Shown here piece after piece: positions 7,307 through 14,792 of a stretch of DNA of 22,322 nt. Source of the DNA: CAYOBW01 sp964402115 (lineage in GTDB: Bacteria > Verrucomicrobiota > Kiritimatiellia > UBA8416 > CAYOBW01). Position numbers and translations under genes: made by a program. Within the stretch, counting starts at the first letter, position 1, and each line of letters begins with the position of its first letter. The stretch lies in contig CAYOBW010000110.1 in NCBI GenBank assembly GCA_964402115.1, forward strand, positions 1 to 22,322, in the 5' to 3' direction. The notes beneath the pieces are model-generated. The model was not told the origin of the DNA. It made no database searches and saw nothing but the letters and a program-made list of their open reading frames with translations.

Positions 7307-10300
7307 GGGGGGAGCGTGTCGGCGCCGCAGCGCACATCGGTCACGGCGCCGTCGTCGGCCAGCTCGAAGTCGTAGGTTCGGCCGCCCACTTCGATGCGCG
7401 TGATCCGGCCGCGATCGTCGCGCGTGAGGTCGGCGAGGTGGATCGTCCAGTCCACCTGCTTGACGGGCTCGCGCTGCGTGGCGGTCTTGGGCAGGGCGAC
7501 GCGGTTCAGGCCCGCGGACTGGTAGTCGATGAAGTCCACCACCTCCGTGAGATTGGCTTTCATGGGCGCGTTGCCGGATTCGACGCCCGTGCGGAACCGA
7601 GCCACGGCGGCGATGAGCCGGCCCGGCGCGTTGGCCCAGTGGTGGTTGGCCTGGGTGGCGAGGGACTCCTGCGGCGCGTGCATGAACCAGTCTATGTTGC
7701 CGCGCATGAAGGAGGTCTGCCGGAAGGCCGCGCCGGCGCCACGCTTCCAGTATGCCTCCCAGGCCGCCTCCCATTTCTGCGTGGCGGGCGCGTACGCGCC
7801 GGCCTGCTCGAAACGCTGGCGCGTGGCATCCCAGGCGATCCAGCCGTCCGGCCCGGCCGCGGCGAGCGGCCCCGCGGCACGGCAGAGCACCTGCCCCCAG
7901 CGGCGGGCCAGATCGCGGTTGGCGCGGCTGCGCACGTAACCGTCGAGCGAGTGCGTAACCTCGTGGCCCATGACGAACGTGAAGTAGTCGCCGTGGGCCG
8001 CCCCGCGGCCTTCCGCGGCTTCGATGGCTTCGGTCAAATCGCGCGCCCACTCGTTGGCGTTGCCGACGTCGCAGCCGAAGGTGTTCTTGCAGCTGTCGGG
8101 TGTCCAGACCAGCCCGCCGCGCTCGTCACCGTAGAGCTGGTCGAAGGTGATCAGGCAGTCGGGGAAGAGCGGGCGCGGGTGGTGGCGCATGAAGTCGCGG
8201 ACGGCGCCGAGCTGGGCCTCGTTCAGCTTGCCGTTGTCGCCCAGCGCGAGCCCGCAGGCCAGGAAGATGTCGCGCGCCGTGCCCGTCAGCCCCGCGAGGT
8301 CGGCCACCTCGCGGCGGTGCCGGAGCGTGTCCGGCTGCGCATAGCGGAGGAAGACGATGTTCTGCAGCGCGATGCTGGGGACGTGGTGGAAGCGCGGCAG
8401 CTCGAGCGGCTGGCGTTTCAGGAACGCGTACTTCCGCACGTGGGCGGCCAGCGCCGCGAACACCTCGGCCCGCAGGTTCGGCGAGCCGTTCTGGATCATG
8501 TTCGCGAGCCCGCGGTTGGCTTCGTTGACGCGGTGCAGCAGGGCGTTGGTGTTCGCGCTCAGCGCGGCGCCCAGGTCCGCCGCGTGGGCGTCGTAGATGC
8601 GCTCGATGGCGCGCACGTGGTCGGCCACCGTCTTGCGCTCGCCCAGGGCGAGGAACAGCTTCTCGCCGGCATGGCCGCCCACCACCAGGTCGGGCAGCCC
8701 GTCGCCGTTCAGGTCCGCCACATCCACCATAGCGCCGTCGGTTGCCCGCAGGTTCTCCGGCTGGCCGCCGTCGCGCAGGATGACGAGGTCGCCCTCCCGT
8801 GCGAACCTGTGCTCGCCAACGTTGAGCCAGTAGCAGACGCCGCCCCAGTTGATGCCGCGGGCGAGGTCGGCCTGGCCGTTGCCGTCGAGATCGCAGAAGC
8901 GCGGGTAGAGGTTGTACGAGCCGTCGAAGAGCGTCTCCGGCGCCGCAAGCCGCGGTGCGGTCGGGGTGCCGGCGTTGAGGAACAGCTTCACAGCGCCGCC
9001 GCGCGTGCCGGTGACGAGGTCCGGCCGGCCGTCGCCGTTCCAGTCGCCGAGGTCGAAGCGGCGGTCCGGCAGCGTGAAGTCCGTGCCGTCGGCTTGCTTG
9101 ATCGTGACGGCCGCGGCCAGGGCCGCGGGCCGCCCGCTGTCTGTCGTGCGGGCGTAGACCCGCAGCCGCCCGCGTGCGTCGGCGATGACGACGTCGGTCC
9201 GCCCGTCGCCCGTCAGATCGGCCAGCGCGATCGGGCAGGCGCCGTCGCCGGAGGCAATCGCGCCATCCGCCGCCTGGACGCGCACGCCCGCCGCGAATGC
9301 GGGCAACGTGCGCGAGCCGCGGTTGCCGTGAAACCAGACGCCGCCGCCGGCGCCCACCAGCAGGTCGGGGTTGCCGTCCCCATCCCAGTCGGTCACGCGC
9401 GGCACGCGCCAGCCGGGATACGCGAGGTCGCGGTCGGCGGCTCGCAGGGGCTGGAGCCCGGCAAAGGTCGTCGTCGGCAGGCCGCCGCCCGACGGCTCGG
9501 CCTCGACGGAGACGCGCATGGCCGCCAGGTGCAGGCCGCCGCGGCCGTCCTGCACCACGACGTCGAAGCGGTCCGTTCCCTTGAAGTCGGGCGCGGGTGT
9601 GTACGTGAACGAGCCGTCGCCCAACGGAACGACGCTGCCGTGCGCCGGCGACGTCCAGCGGCGCACGGTGAGCGCATCGCTCTCCGCATCGTAGGCCCAC
9701 GCCATGGGACTCGCCGTCACGAAGGGGCGGCCGGCCGTGCCCGCGGTGAAGGTGTCCCACGCTTTCGGCGCGTGGTTGGCCATGAAGTCGCGCACCTCGG
9801 CCGGAGTCAGCACGCGGTTGTACACGGTCACCTTGTCCAGCCGCCCCGAGTAACAGCCGGCGCCTGCCTCCGCGCCCTCGATGCGGCCGATGCTTTGGCA
9901 GGCCAGCTGGCGGCAGCCGCGCGGGCCGGTGTGCGACGCGCCCGGTTCGCCGTCCACGTAGACCTGCCCCGTGCCCGTCGTCGCGTCACGGGTCAGCGCG
10001 ACGAAATGCCAGCGATCGTCGTTAACCGGGCGGGCGGAGCGGGCGAGCGGCGCGCTGTCGGCGGACAGGTTGACATGCCCCTCCGCATCCAGCCACCCCC
10101 ACTGCACGCCGTGGCTGCGGCGCGCGGCGACGGCGCCCGCGATGCCCGGCGCGCTCCACGCGGCGGCGCCGCCGCGCTGGCTCGTGCGGCACCAGAACGC
10201 GAGCGTGGCCGTGCCGCCCAGGGCGCGCGCAAGCTCCGGGCCCGCGACGAGACGGGTTTGCGGCCCGGAGAAGCGCAACGCCATGAACTCCCGGCCCGAC

Positions 10301-10734
10301 ACCCAGTCGCGCCCCGTGAAGCCCGACTGCGCCGCGTCCAGTCCGCCCGCCAGGTCCAGCACGCGGGCGGGTGTTTCCGGCGCGGTGTCGAAAGGCGAGT
10401 CGTGCCAGTCGCGCACCTCGTCGAAGTTCCACTGGTGCAGGAGGCCGTCGGGCGGCGGGGGGGCTGACGGGGGCGGAATGGCGTACGGCTCGCGCAGGAT
10501 GACGAAGGCGAGGGCCGCCGCGCCCGCCGCGAACCCGCCCGCCAGCGCCAGGCCGCGCCCGAGCGCGTTGCGGCGCCCGCCGGGAACGGCCGGCGCCAGC
10601 GTTTCCGGCGCCGCGGCAGCCGCGGGCGCGACGTTGAACTTGTGGCCGCAGTTGTCGCACTGGACCCGGCGACCGCTCCAGTCGCCTTCGAGGCGATACA
10701 GCGTCCGGCACTGTGGACACGCGAAATCGCTCAC
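7303..10734 (-). CDS. Membrane-anchored zinc-ribbon/LamG/FG-GAP protein with HExxH metalloprotease-like domain
   Basis: 1143 residues from a GTG at 10734, preceded by GGAGGAG; the upstream glycosidase gene stops 3 bp away. Layout: an MJ0042-type zinc ribbon with C6, C9, C26 and C29; an Ala/Pro linker; a membrane helix at about 61-80 placing the rest outside; a LamG/concanavalin-like domain at about 95-310; a cadherin-like segment (DALTVRRWTSPAHG...DGSFTYTPAPDFKGTDRF) at about 345-410; at least five FG-GAP/VCBS calcium-loop motifs between about 449 and 680 (DWDGDGNPD, DLTGDGRTD, DWNGDGRPD, DLDGNGQAD, DLNGDGLPD); then an alpha-rich domain with H924-E925-V-T-H928 followed by SLDGY, a zincin-type active site. 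The third zinc ligand cannot be fixed by eye. Most likely an extracellular anchored protease or binding protein, made together with the secreted glycosidase. The TAG stop lies inside a palindromic repeat. Confidence 0.8.
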   Translation of the reverse strand: MSDFACPQCRTLYRLEGDWSGRRVQCDNCGHKFNVAPAAAAAPETLAPAVPGGRRNALGRGLALAGGFAAGAAALAFVILREPYAIPPPSAPPPPDGLLHQWNFDEVRDWHDSPFDTAPETPARVLDLAGGLDAAQSGFTGRDWVSGREFMALRFSGPQTRLVAGPELARALGGTATLAFWCRTSQRGGAAAWSAPGIAGAVAARRSHGVQWGWLDAEGHVNLSADSAPLARSARPVNDDRWHFVALTRDATTGTGQVYVDGEPGASHTGPRGCRQLACQSIGRIEGAEAGAGCYSGRLDKVTVYNRVLTPAEVRDFMANHAPKAWDTFTAGTAGRPFVTASPMAWAYDAESDALTVRRWTSPAHGSVVPLGDGSFTYTPAPDFKGTDRFDVVVQDGRGGLHLAAMRVSVEAEPSGGGLPTTTFAGLQPLRAADRDLAYPGWRVPRVTDWDGDGNPDLLVGAGGGVWFHGNRGSRTLPAFAAGVRVQAADGAIASGDGACPIALADLTGDGRTDVVIADARGRLRVYARTTDSGRPAALAAAVTIKQADGTDFTLPDRRFDLGDWNGDGRPDLVTGTRGGAVKLFLNAGTPTAPRLAAPETLFDGSYNLYPRFCDLDGNGQADLARGINWGGVCYWLNVGEHRFAREGDLVILRDGGQPENLRATDGAMVDVADLNGDGLPDLVVGGHAGEKLFLALGERKTVADHVRAIERIYDAHAADLGAALSANTNALLHRVNEANRGLANMIQNGSPNLRAEVFAALAAHVRKYAFLKRQPLELPRFHHVPSIALQNIVFLRYAQPDTLRHRREVADLAGLTGTARDIFLACGLALGDNGKLNEAQLGAVRDFMRHHPRPLFPDCLITFDQLYGDERGGLVWTPDSCKNTFGCDVGNANEWARDLTEAIEAAEGRGAAHGDYFTFVMGHEVTHSLDGYVRSRANRDLARRWGQVLCRAAGPLAAAGPDGWIAWDATRQRFEQAGAYAPATQKWEAAWEAYWKRGAGAAFRQTSFMRGNIDWFMHAPQESLATQANHHWANAPGRLIAAVARFRTGVESGNAPMKANLTEVVDFIDYQSAGLNRVALPKTATQREPVKQVDWTIHLADLTRDDRGRITRIEVGGRTYDFELADDGAVTDVRCGADTLPP

Positions 10735-10737
10735 GAC

Positions 10738-12543
10738 CTACTCCTCCACCACGAGCGCGCTGTAGATCTCCAACCGCGGCACGGCGATGCGCGCGAGGCC
10801 GTTGGTCCACGTGCAGGCCAGCGCGAGGTTCTCCGGCTGCTGGACCACGCGGCGCGGCGCGGCGGGCAGGCGCAGGTCCACGGTGAGCGGCCCGGTCGGC
10901 GGGATGGCGGCGATGCCGCCCGGCGGTGTGGCCGCGTGCGGCCCACCGGTGTTGATGAGGTGGATGGCCAACCGACCGTTCAGGCGGCGCGGGCTCACGT
11001 CGAGCGTGGGCGAGCCGGTCACGCTGACCAGCGGCGCGGGGAAGAGACGCCGGACGGCGGCCGTGAAGTCCGCATTGACGCCCCCCACGACCGCGAGGTG
11101 CGCTGTCGCGGCGTCGGCGGGCGCTTCCGCCAGCTCGCGCGCAAACAGCCGCGCGGGGCCGTCGCCAACGAGCAGCAGCCGTCCGCCGCCCCGCGCATAG
11201 GCCGCCAGGCGGTCGCGGAAGGCCGGCTCGAGCCAGCCCCAGCCGGGCACGACCACCAGCGGCCAGGCTGCCAGGCGGTCGGCCGCGAGGTGGTGTTCGC
11301 TGACCACCTGCACGCCGTATTGGGCGCCCAGCAGCGCGGTCAGGGCCTGGCGCAGGACGCCGATCCCGTCGCCGCCCGACGGGTGGAAGAGCCGGCCCGA
11401 ACTGCGGTAGTGGCCGGCCGTCGAGTAGAGCAGGGCGACCTGCGGCACGGCGACCGAACGGTGGCAGAAGGCCTGGCGGGCGCGGCAGAAGCGCGCCACC
11501 TCGGCCATCACGTCCATCTCGGCGGGACGGATGGCGCCATCGCGGTCCTGCTTGAAGTAGGCCTGGTAGCCGCCGCCCTGCGCCAGCACGATGGCCGCCT
11601 CCTGCATGAGCTGCGCGGCCGGTTTCTGCGCGCGCGTCTGGCGGCTGAAGGACCACGACATCAGGTCCCACGGCTTCCCCTGATTCTCCAGGCAGCGCCC
11701 CGCGAAGCGCGCGGAGTTGACGCTGTCGTCGGGGGCGAAGTCGCCCGACAACGCCGCCACGCCGGCGCTGACCGGCTCGGGCATGTGGTCGCTGAAAGCC
11801 CAGTTGCTGATCGTCTCGAAGGCGGGGTGCGACGCATGCAGCGCGTCCACGTAGCGGCGGAGGTAGCGCCGGAAGCCCTCGCGGTTGAAGTCCAGCCACG
11901 CCCCCCACTGCGGGTCGGACGCCTTGCGCGGGGCGTTGGTCGCCCCCGTGGCGGCGCAGAACGCGCGGACGGCCTCCGGCCCGTAGTCCGGCGTGGCGCC
12001 CCAGCAGTCGCCGTCCACCCACGCGCCGTCCACCCCATAGACTCCCGCCAGCTCGCGCAGCTGGGGAATCAGCAGCGCATCCACGTAGGGGCCGAACACC
12101 GAGGTGGCCTTGTCGTCGGGTTTGCCGTCCGCGCGGCGGGCGGCCCAGTCGGGATGCGCGGCGACGGCGTGGCTGTCCCACACGCCCGAGTAGTGTATGA
12201 ACAGGGCCACGCCGCGCGTGCGGGTGGCGTCACGCCAGACGCGCAGCGGATCGCCCACGAAACCGGGCACGGGCTGGCCAACCTTCGTGGGGTAGCTCGA
12301 GTAGCCGGGGTGGCCCTTGCAGTCGATCTGAATGTAGTCGGGGTGCACCTTGTCCACGATCAGGCCCACCATCTCCGGCGTCGTGCGCTGGCCGACCTGC
12401 GTGCAGTCCGGGCCCGCGTGGAAATCGAAGTGAATCCCGAGAAAAGCCTCCGCCCGCTTCAGGCGCGCCGGCTCGGCGAGCGTACTCCCGGCGCACAGCG
12501 CCGCCGCGACCATCCCCATCCGGACCCCGTGCCAACCTGCCAT
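10738..12543 (-). CDS. Secreted GHL6-like/fucosidase-like TIM-barrel glycoside hydrolase
   Basis: 601 residues. The ATG at 12543 has a strong GGGAGGTG site and opens a signal peptide ending near STLA-EPARL (about residue 23). The body begins AFLGIHFDFHAG and continues with VHPDYIQIDCKGHPGY and GVALFIHYSGVWD, typical of hypothetical glycosyl hydrolase family 6 (GHL6), which resembles GH29 alpha-L-fucosidases. GVDGAWVDGDCWG supplies D177 and D179 as candidate catalytic acids. After about residue 370 comes a flavodoxin/glutaminase-like domain (PQVALLYSTAGHYRSSG; LVVVPGWGWLEPAFRDRLAAYARGGGRLLLVG), as in GH42-type trimerisation domains, then a beta-sandwich tail. Substrate is unknown; a plant, algal or host glycan is likely. 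It is the first gene of a minus-strand operon with the 1143-residue anchored protein. Fold and class fairly sure, specificity not. Confidence 0.75.
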   Translation of the reverse strand: MAGWHGVRMGMVAAALCAGSTLAEPARLKRAEAFLGIHFDFHAGPDCTQVGQRTTPEMVGLIVDKVHPDYIQIDCKGHPGYSSYPTKVGQPVPGFVGDPLRVWRDATRTRGVALFIHYSGVWDSHAVAAHPDWAARRADGKPDDKATSVFGPYVDALLIPQLRELAGVYGVDGAWVDGDCWGATPDYGPEAVRAFCAATGATNAPRKASDPQWGAWLDFNREGFRRYLRRYVDALHASHPAFETISNWAFSDHMPEPVSAGVAALSGDFAPDDSVNSARFAGRCLENQGKPWDLMSWSFSRQTRAQKPAAQLMQEAAIVLAQGGGYQAYFKQDRDGAIRPAEMDVMAEVARFCRARQAFCHRSVAVPQVALLYSTAGHYRSSGRLFHPSGGDGIGVLRQALTALLGAQYGVQVVSEHHLAADRLAAWPLVVVPGWGWLEPAFRDRLAAYARGGGRLLLVGDGPARLFARELAEAPADAATAHLAVVGGVNADFTAAVRRLFPAPLVSVTGSPTLDVSPRRLNGRLAIHLINTGGPHAATPPGGIAAIPPTGPLTVDLRLPAAPRRVVQQPENLALACTWTNGLARIAVPRLEIYSALVVEE

Positions 12544-12608
12544 GACCGCACCTCCCGCGCCCGCGCGCCGAGCTTGCCCCTGCCGTCACCATCCCGATAG
12601 CCCGCGGC

Positions 12609-12637
12609 ACTGTAGCCCGCCTTGCGGGCCGGCGCAA
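12609..12637 (-). promoter_or_regulatory. Candidate promoter of the GHL6-like operon
   Basis: On the minus strand TTGCGC (12637-12632), a 17-bp spacer and TACAGT (12614-12609). The -35 keeps only TTG; the spacing is ideal. The spacer is almost entirely the GTAG-hairpin repeat, so a mobile repeat may form part of the promoter. Weak prediction. Confidence 0.3.
12612..12630 (+). repeat. REP-like element: GTAG plus hairpin
   Basis: GTAGCCCGCCTTGCGGGCC. The GTAG tetranucleotide is followed by a GCCCGC/GCGGGC stem (12615-12620, 12624-12629) with loop CTT. Single unit, plus orientation. Confidence 0.6.
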
Positions 12638-12689
12638 GAGAGGGGAAGGGGTGTGATGCTCGGCTGAGAAATGGTTCTCGCATCGCCCG

Positions 12690-12778
12690 CACGGCTCGAC
12701 GGAGTCTCGCCCTCCCGGAGCGAACATCACGCCGTTCCTGCATCCATTTTGGGGAGGGCGACGCTCTGCGGAGCCGTG
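12690..12778. repeat. 27-nt imperfect inverted repeat element
   Basis: Left arm 12690-12716 starts CACGGCTC and ends TCGCCCTCCC. The right arm 12752-12778 is its reverse complement at 22 of 27 positions, the mismatches being confined to the middle. The spacer is 35 nt. A TTCTC/GAGAA match extends the arms outward (12675-12679 and 12778-12782). No transposase is present; it looks like a non-coding dispersed repeat or very small MITE-like element. Confidence 0.6.
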
Positions 12779-12844
12779 AGAACATGTGGATCTTACGAAG
12801 GACGCAGCATGCAGCCGTGCTTACGCGCCGGCTTGGGCGGGGAT

Positions 12845-12869
12845 CCGCCGCCTGACGGCGGCTACGGGG
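12845..12869 (-). repeat. REP-like element: GTAG plus hairpin, minus orientation
   Basis: Minus strand reads CCCC GTAG CCGCC GTCA GGCGG CGG. The stem is GCCGCC/GGCGGC with a 4-nt loop. It is the same family as 12937-12964 and 17555-17584, including the CCCTCCCC lead-in before GTAG. Confidence 0.65.
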
Positions 12870-12890
12870 AGGGAAGCGCGCGCGCAGCGC

Positions 12891-12964
12891 GTAGCCCCCG
12901 ACGTGAGGAGGGGGACGGGCGGTTTGACGCTGCCGTCCGCCGCCTGACGGCGGCAGCTACGGGG
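12891..12964. repeat. Head-to-head pair of GTAG hairpins (BIME-like)
   Basis: The plus-oriented unit starts GTAG at 12891 with stem CCCCC/GGGGG (12895-12899, 12910-12914). The minus-oriented unit (12964-12937) reads CCCC GTAG C TGCCGCC GTCA GGCGGCGGAC. Both end in GAC. The same arrangement recurs at 17503-17584. The minus unit lies 43 bp past the stop of the LamG-like gene. Confidence 0.7.
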
Positions 12965-13006
12965 TATGGAACTCGCCCGTGCTTGTCGTCGTCGCCCCGC
13001 CGCGCT

Positions 13007-14623
13007 TCACCGGACGATGAAGACCGTGCCGCTGCTGGGCATGTCGGTCAACACCCCGCGCCAGTCGGTCGCGAAGCGGACCTCGTCGAAGTCCCAGCCG
13101 CTCCAGCCCGGTATGTCGCCGGAGCGATAGGCGACCTGGTTGAAGCTGGCGTCGCCGTTGCGCGCGCCCCGGCGTACCGTGTCGATCTGCGTGTCGCCGT
13201 TGTCCGGGTTGGGATCGAGCCACACGGTGACCTCGTCGTTCACGCCGGCCTTGAACGTGATCCTGGCGACGAGCAGGTGCACCGCGGTGTTGACGGTCAG
13301 CCACGTGGCGCCCCCCGCGGCGAAGACGAGGTCGGAGGCGCCGACGGTGTCGAAGAAGCTGTACGCATGGGGCTCCCACCCGTTGCCCAGGCCCAGCACT
13401 TGCGTGCCGGCGCGCGCGGGGCCCACCCCCGCATAGGTGCCGTAGGGGAGCGCGCCGGTCTTCCGCTCGCTGGTCGCGCTGTCGGACGGGTAGTACGCCT
13501 TCAGCAGCGCGCTCATGTAGAGCACGCCGCCGACGTCTCCGCCGCCGACGAGGCCGGTGCCCGCGTCGTAGAGCCCCGCCAGGTCCCACCCGCTCCCCGC
13601 CGCCGGGTACAGGTTGACGAAGTCGTTGCCCGCCGGGTCGCCGGTGCCCGGCGTAGTGCGCTTGCCGCCGCTGGTCGGCAGCGGCTGGGCGTTGACCAGC
13701 GTGTACATCAGCCCCGAGGGGTTGTATGCGGTGTTGACGAAAGTGGAGTGCGGGCCCTGGCCATCGTACCAGAGCGGCGCGGAGGCGCCGCGCGGTGTGA
13801 TGCTGGCCCAATCCGTGCCGAAGCGCACCTCGTCGAAATCCCAGCTGTTGACCGCCGGAATGTTGCCCGAGCGGTAGCCGATGCGGTTGAAGCTCAGATC
13901 GCCCTGGGCCGCGCCGATGAAGCGTCGCACGGCGTCGAGCTGCGTGTCGCCGTTGTCGGGGTCGGGATCCAGCCACACACTGAGGTCGTCTGCCGCGCCG
14001 GCGTGGAACGCGATGCGGGCGACCAGCAGGTGGGTGTTCTTGTCCACGTTCAGGTAGGTGGTGCCGCCCGCGGCCTGCACGAGATCCTTCTTGCCGGTTA
14101 CGGCGCCGTAGATGCTGAAGGCCCAGGCGCTCCACTCGTTGCCAAGCCCGAGCAGGTCGGTCGCGCCGCGGAGCAGGTCGAAGCCGCCGAACATCCCCTG
14201 TGTGCCCGCGCCTTTGTTCTCCGATGTGCCGTCCGACACCGCGTAGCTGCGAACGAGCACGCTGACGTACAACACGCCCTCCACGTTGCCGCCGCCGATC
14301 GTGCCTGACCCCGCGTCGTACAGGCCGGCCAGGTCCCACGCGCCGCCCGCTGCCGGGCTGAGATCGAAGTAGTCACAGCCCGCCGGATCGCCGCTGCCGG
14401 GCGTGGTGCGCTTGCCGCCCGTTGTGAGCATCGTGCCCTTGCCGTTGGCGTACGTGTAGTGCAGCCCTTTGGCGTTGTAAGCCGTATTGACGTAGGTTGC
14501 GCTCGCGGTCTGTCCCTCATAGTGGAGAAGCCCCGCTTCCGCCTGCGCCACCAGCCCCAGGACTGCGCCCGCCGCCGCCACCCGCCGCCACCCGTTCACG
14601 CTCATGCCGTACTCCGTTTGCAT
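13007..14623 (-). CDS. Secreted protein of two tandem LamG-like units
   Basis: 538 residues from the ATG at 14623; ATG 14605 is an equal alternative, as both have GGAG six bases upstream. The frame is open to 14725, but the predicted promoter makes the upstream start unlikely. A signal peptide ends at AQAEA-G (about residue 30). Two homologous units follow, at about 31-280 and 281-538. Each contains in order FVNTAYN-like, GGKRTTPG(S/T)GDPAG, WDLAGLYDAG, LLVARI, VWLDP(D/N)PDNGDTQ, and a closing SF(N)-YRSG(N/D)IP-WDFDEVRF-TDW. The LLVARI...WDFDEVRFGT-W pattern is typical of the secreted LamG/concanavalin-like proteins common in Planctomycetes and Verrucomicrobia, often surface-exposed with unknown ligand. 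I see no PEP-CTERM or other sorting tail. Monocistronic, with a repeat pair just past the stop. Confidence 0.75.
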   Translation of the reverse strand: MQTEYGMSVNGWRRVAAAGAVLGLVAQAEAGLLHYEGQTASATYVNTAYNAKGLHYTYANGKGTMLTTGGKRTTPGSGDPAGCDYFDLSPAAGGAWDLAGLYDAGSGTIGGGNVEGVLYVSVLVRSYAVSDGTSENKGAGTQGMFGGFDLLRGATDLLGLGNEWSAWAFSIYGAVTGKKDLVQAAGGTTYLNVDKNTHLLVARIAFHAGAADDLSVWLDPDPDNGDTQLDAVRRFIGAAQGDLSFNRIGYRSGNIPAVNSWDFDEVRFGTDWASITPRGASAPLWYDGQGPHSTFVNTAYNPSGLMYTLVNAQPLPTSGGKRTTPGTGDPAGNDFVNLYPAAGSGWDLAGLYDAGTGLVGGGDVGGVLYMSALLKAYYPSDSATSERKTGALPYGTYAGVGPARAGTQVLGLGNGWEPHAYSFFDTVGASDLVFAAGGATWLTVNTAVHLLVARITFKAGVNDEVTVWLDPNPDNGDTQIDTVRRGARNGDASFNQVAYRSGDIPGWSGWDFDEVRFATDWRGVLTDMPSSGTVFIVR

Positions 14624-14645
14624 TGCCTGCTCCAACCTTGAAGGG

Positions 14646-14675
14646 ATTCTAGCCGACCCGGTGGCGTCGTGCCAG
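14646..14675 (-). promoter_or_regulatory. Promoter of the tandem LamG-like gene
   Basis: Minus strand CTGGCA (14675-14670), 18-bp spacer, TAGAAT (14651-14646). The -10 matches consensus at 5 of 6 positions. Transcription would start near 14639, leaving about 16 nt with GGAG before the ATG at 14623, which supports that start over 14725. Confidence 0.5.
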
Positions 14676-14701
14676 CCTGTTGTGTGGGTACACATGGCAA
14701 A

Positions 14702-14715
14702 GGAAGCGCGCTTCC
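14702..14715. promoter_or_regulatory. Perfect 14-bp palindrome upstream of the PD-(D/E)XK cassette
   Basis: GGAAGCGCGCTTCC, fully self-complementary, sits in the gap between the LamG-like gene and the plus-strand cassette. It overlaps a weak plus promoter candidate, TTCCCA (14712-14717), 17 bp, TAAGTT (14735-14740). This is a plausible dimeric-repressor site, but no regulator is encoded beside it. Confidence 0.35.
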
Positions 14716-14792
14716 CATTGTGCATCTTCTGGTGTAAGTTACGCGCAGTCCTCTGGGGGTGGTGCTGGGCACAAGATTGACGAGGGGTTGAG

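Larger units (their letters stand above)
12544..13006. other. 463-bp intergenic region dense with repeats
   Basis: No credible gene. It holds the ribosome-binding site and a candidate promoter of the GHL6-like gene, a 27-nt inverted-repeat element, and four GTAG-hairpin units listed separately. All short open frames here follow the repeats and have Arg/Ala-rich, low-complexity translations. Confidence 0.75.

Noticed and set aside
4945..10467. 1840-residue plus-strand open frame
   Set aside because: Runs through comEC in another frame and then antisense to the 1143-residue gene; Arg/Ala/Gly-rich shadow with no domain. Long stop-free frames are expected at this GC content.
12611..12964. CRISPR array from spaced palindromes
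   Set aside because: The units are in both orientations, irregularly spaced and differ in stem sequence; there are no uniform spacers and no cas genes.
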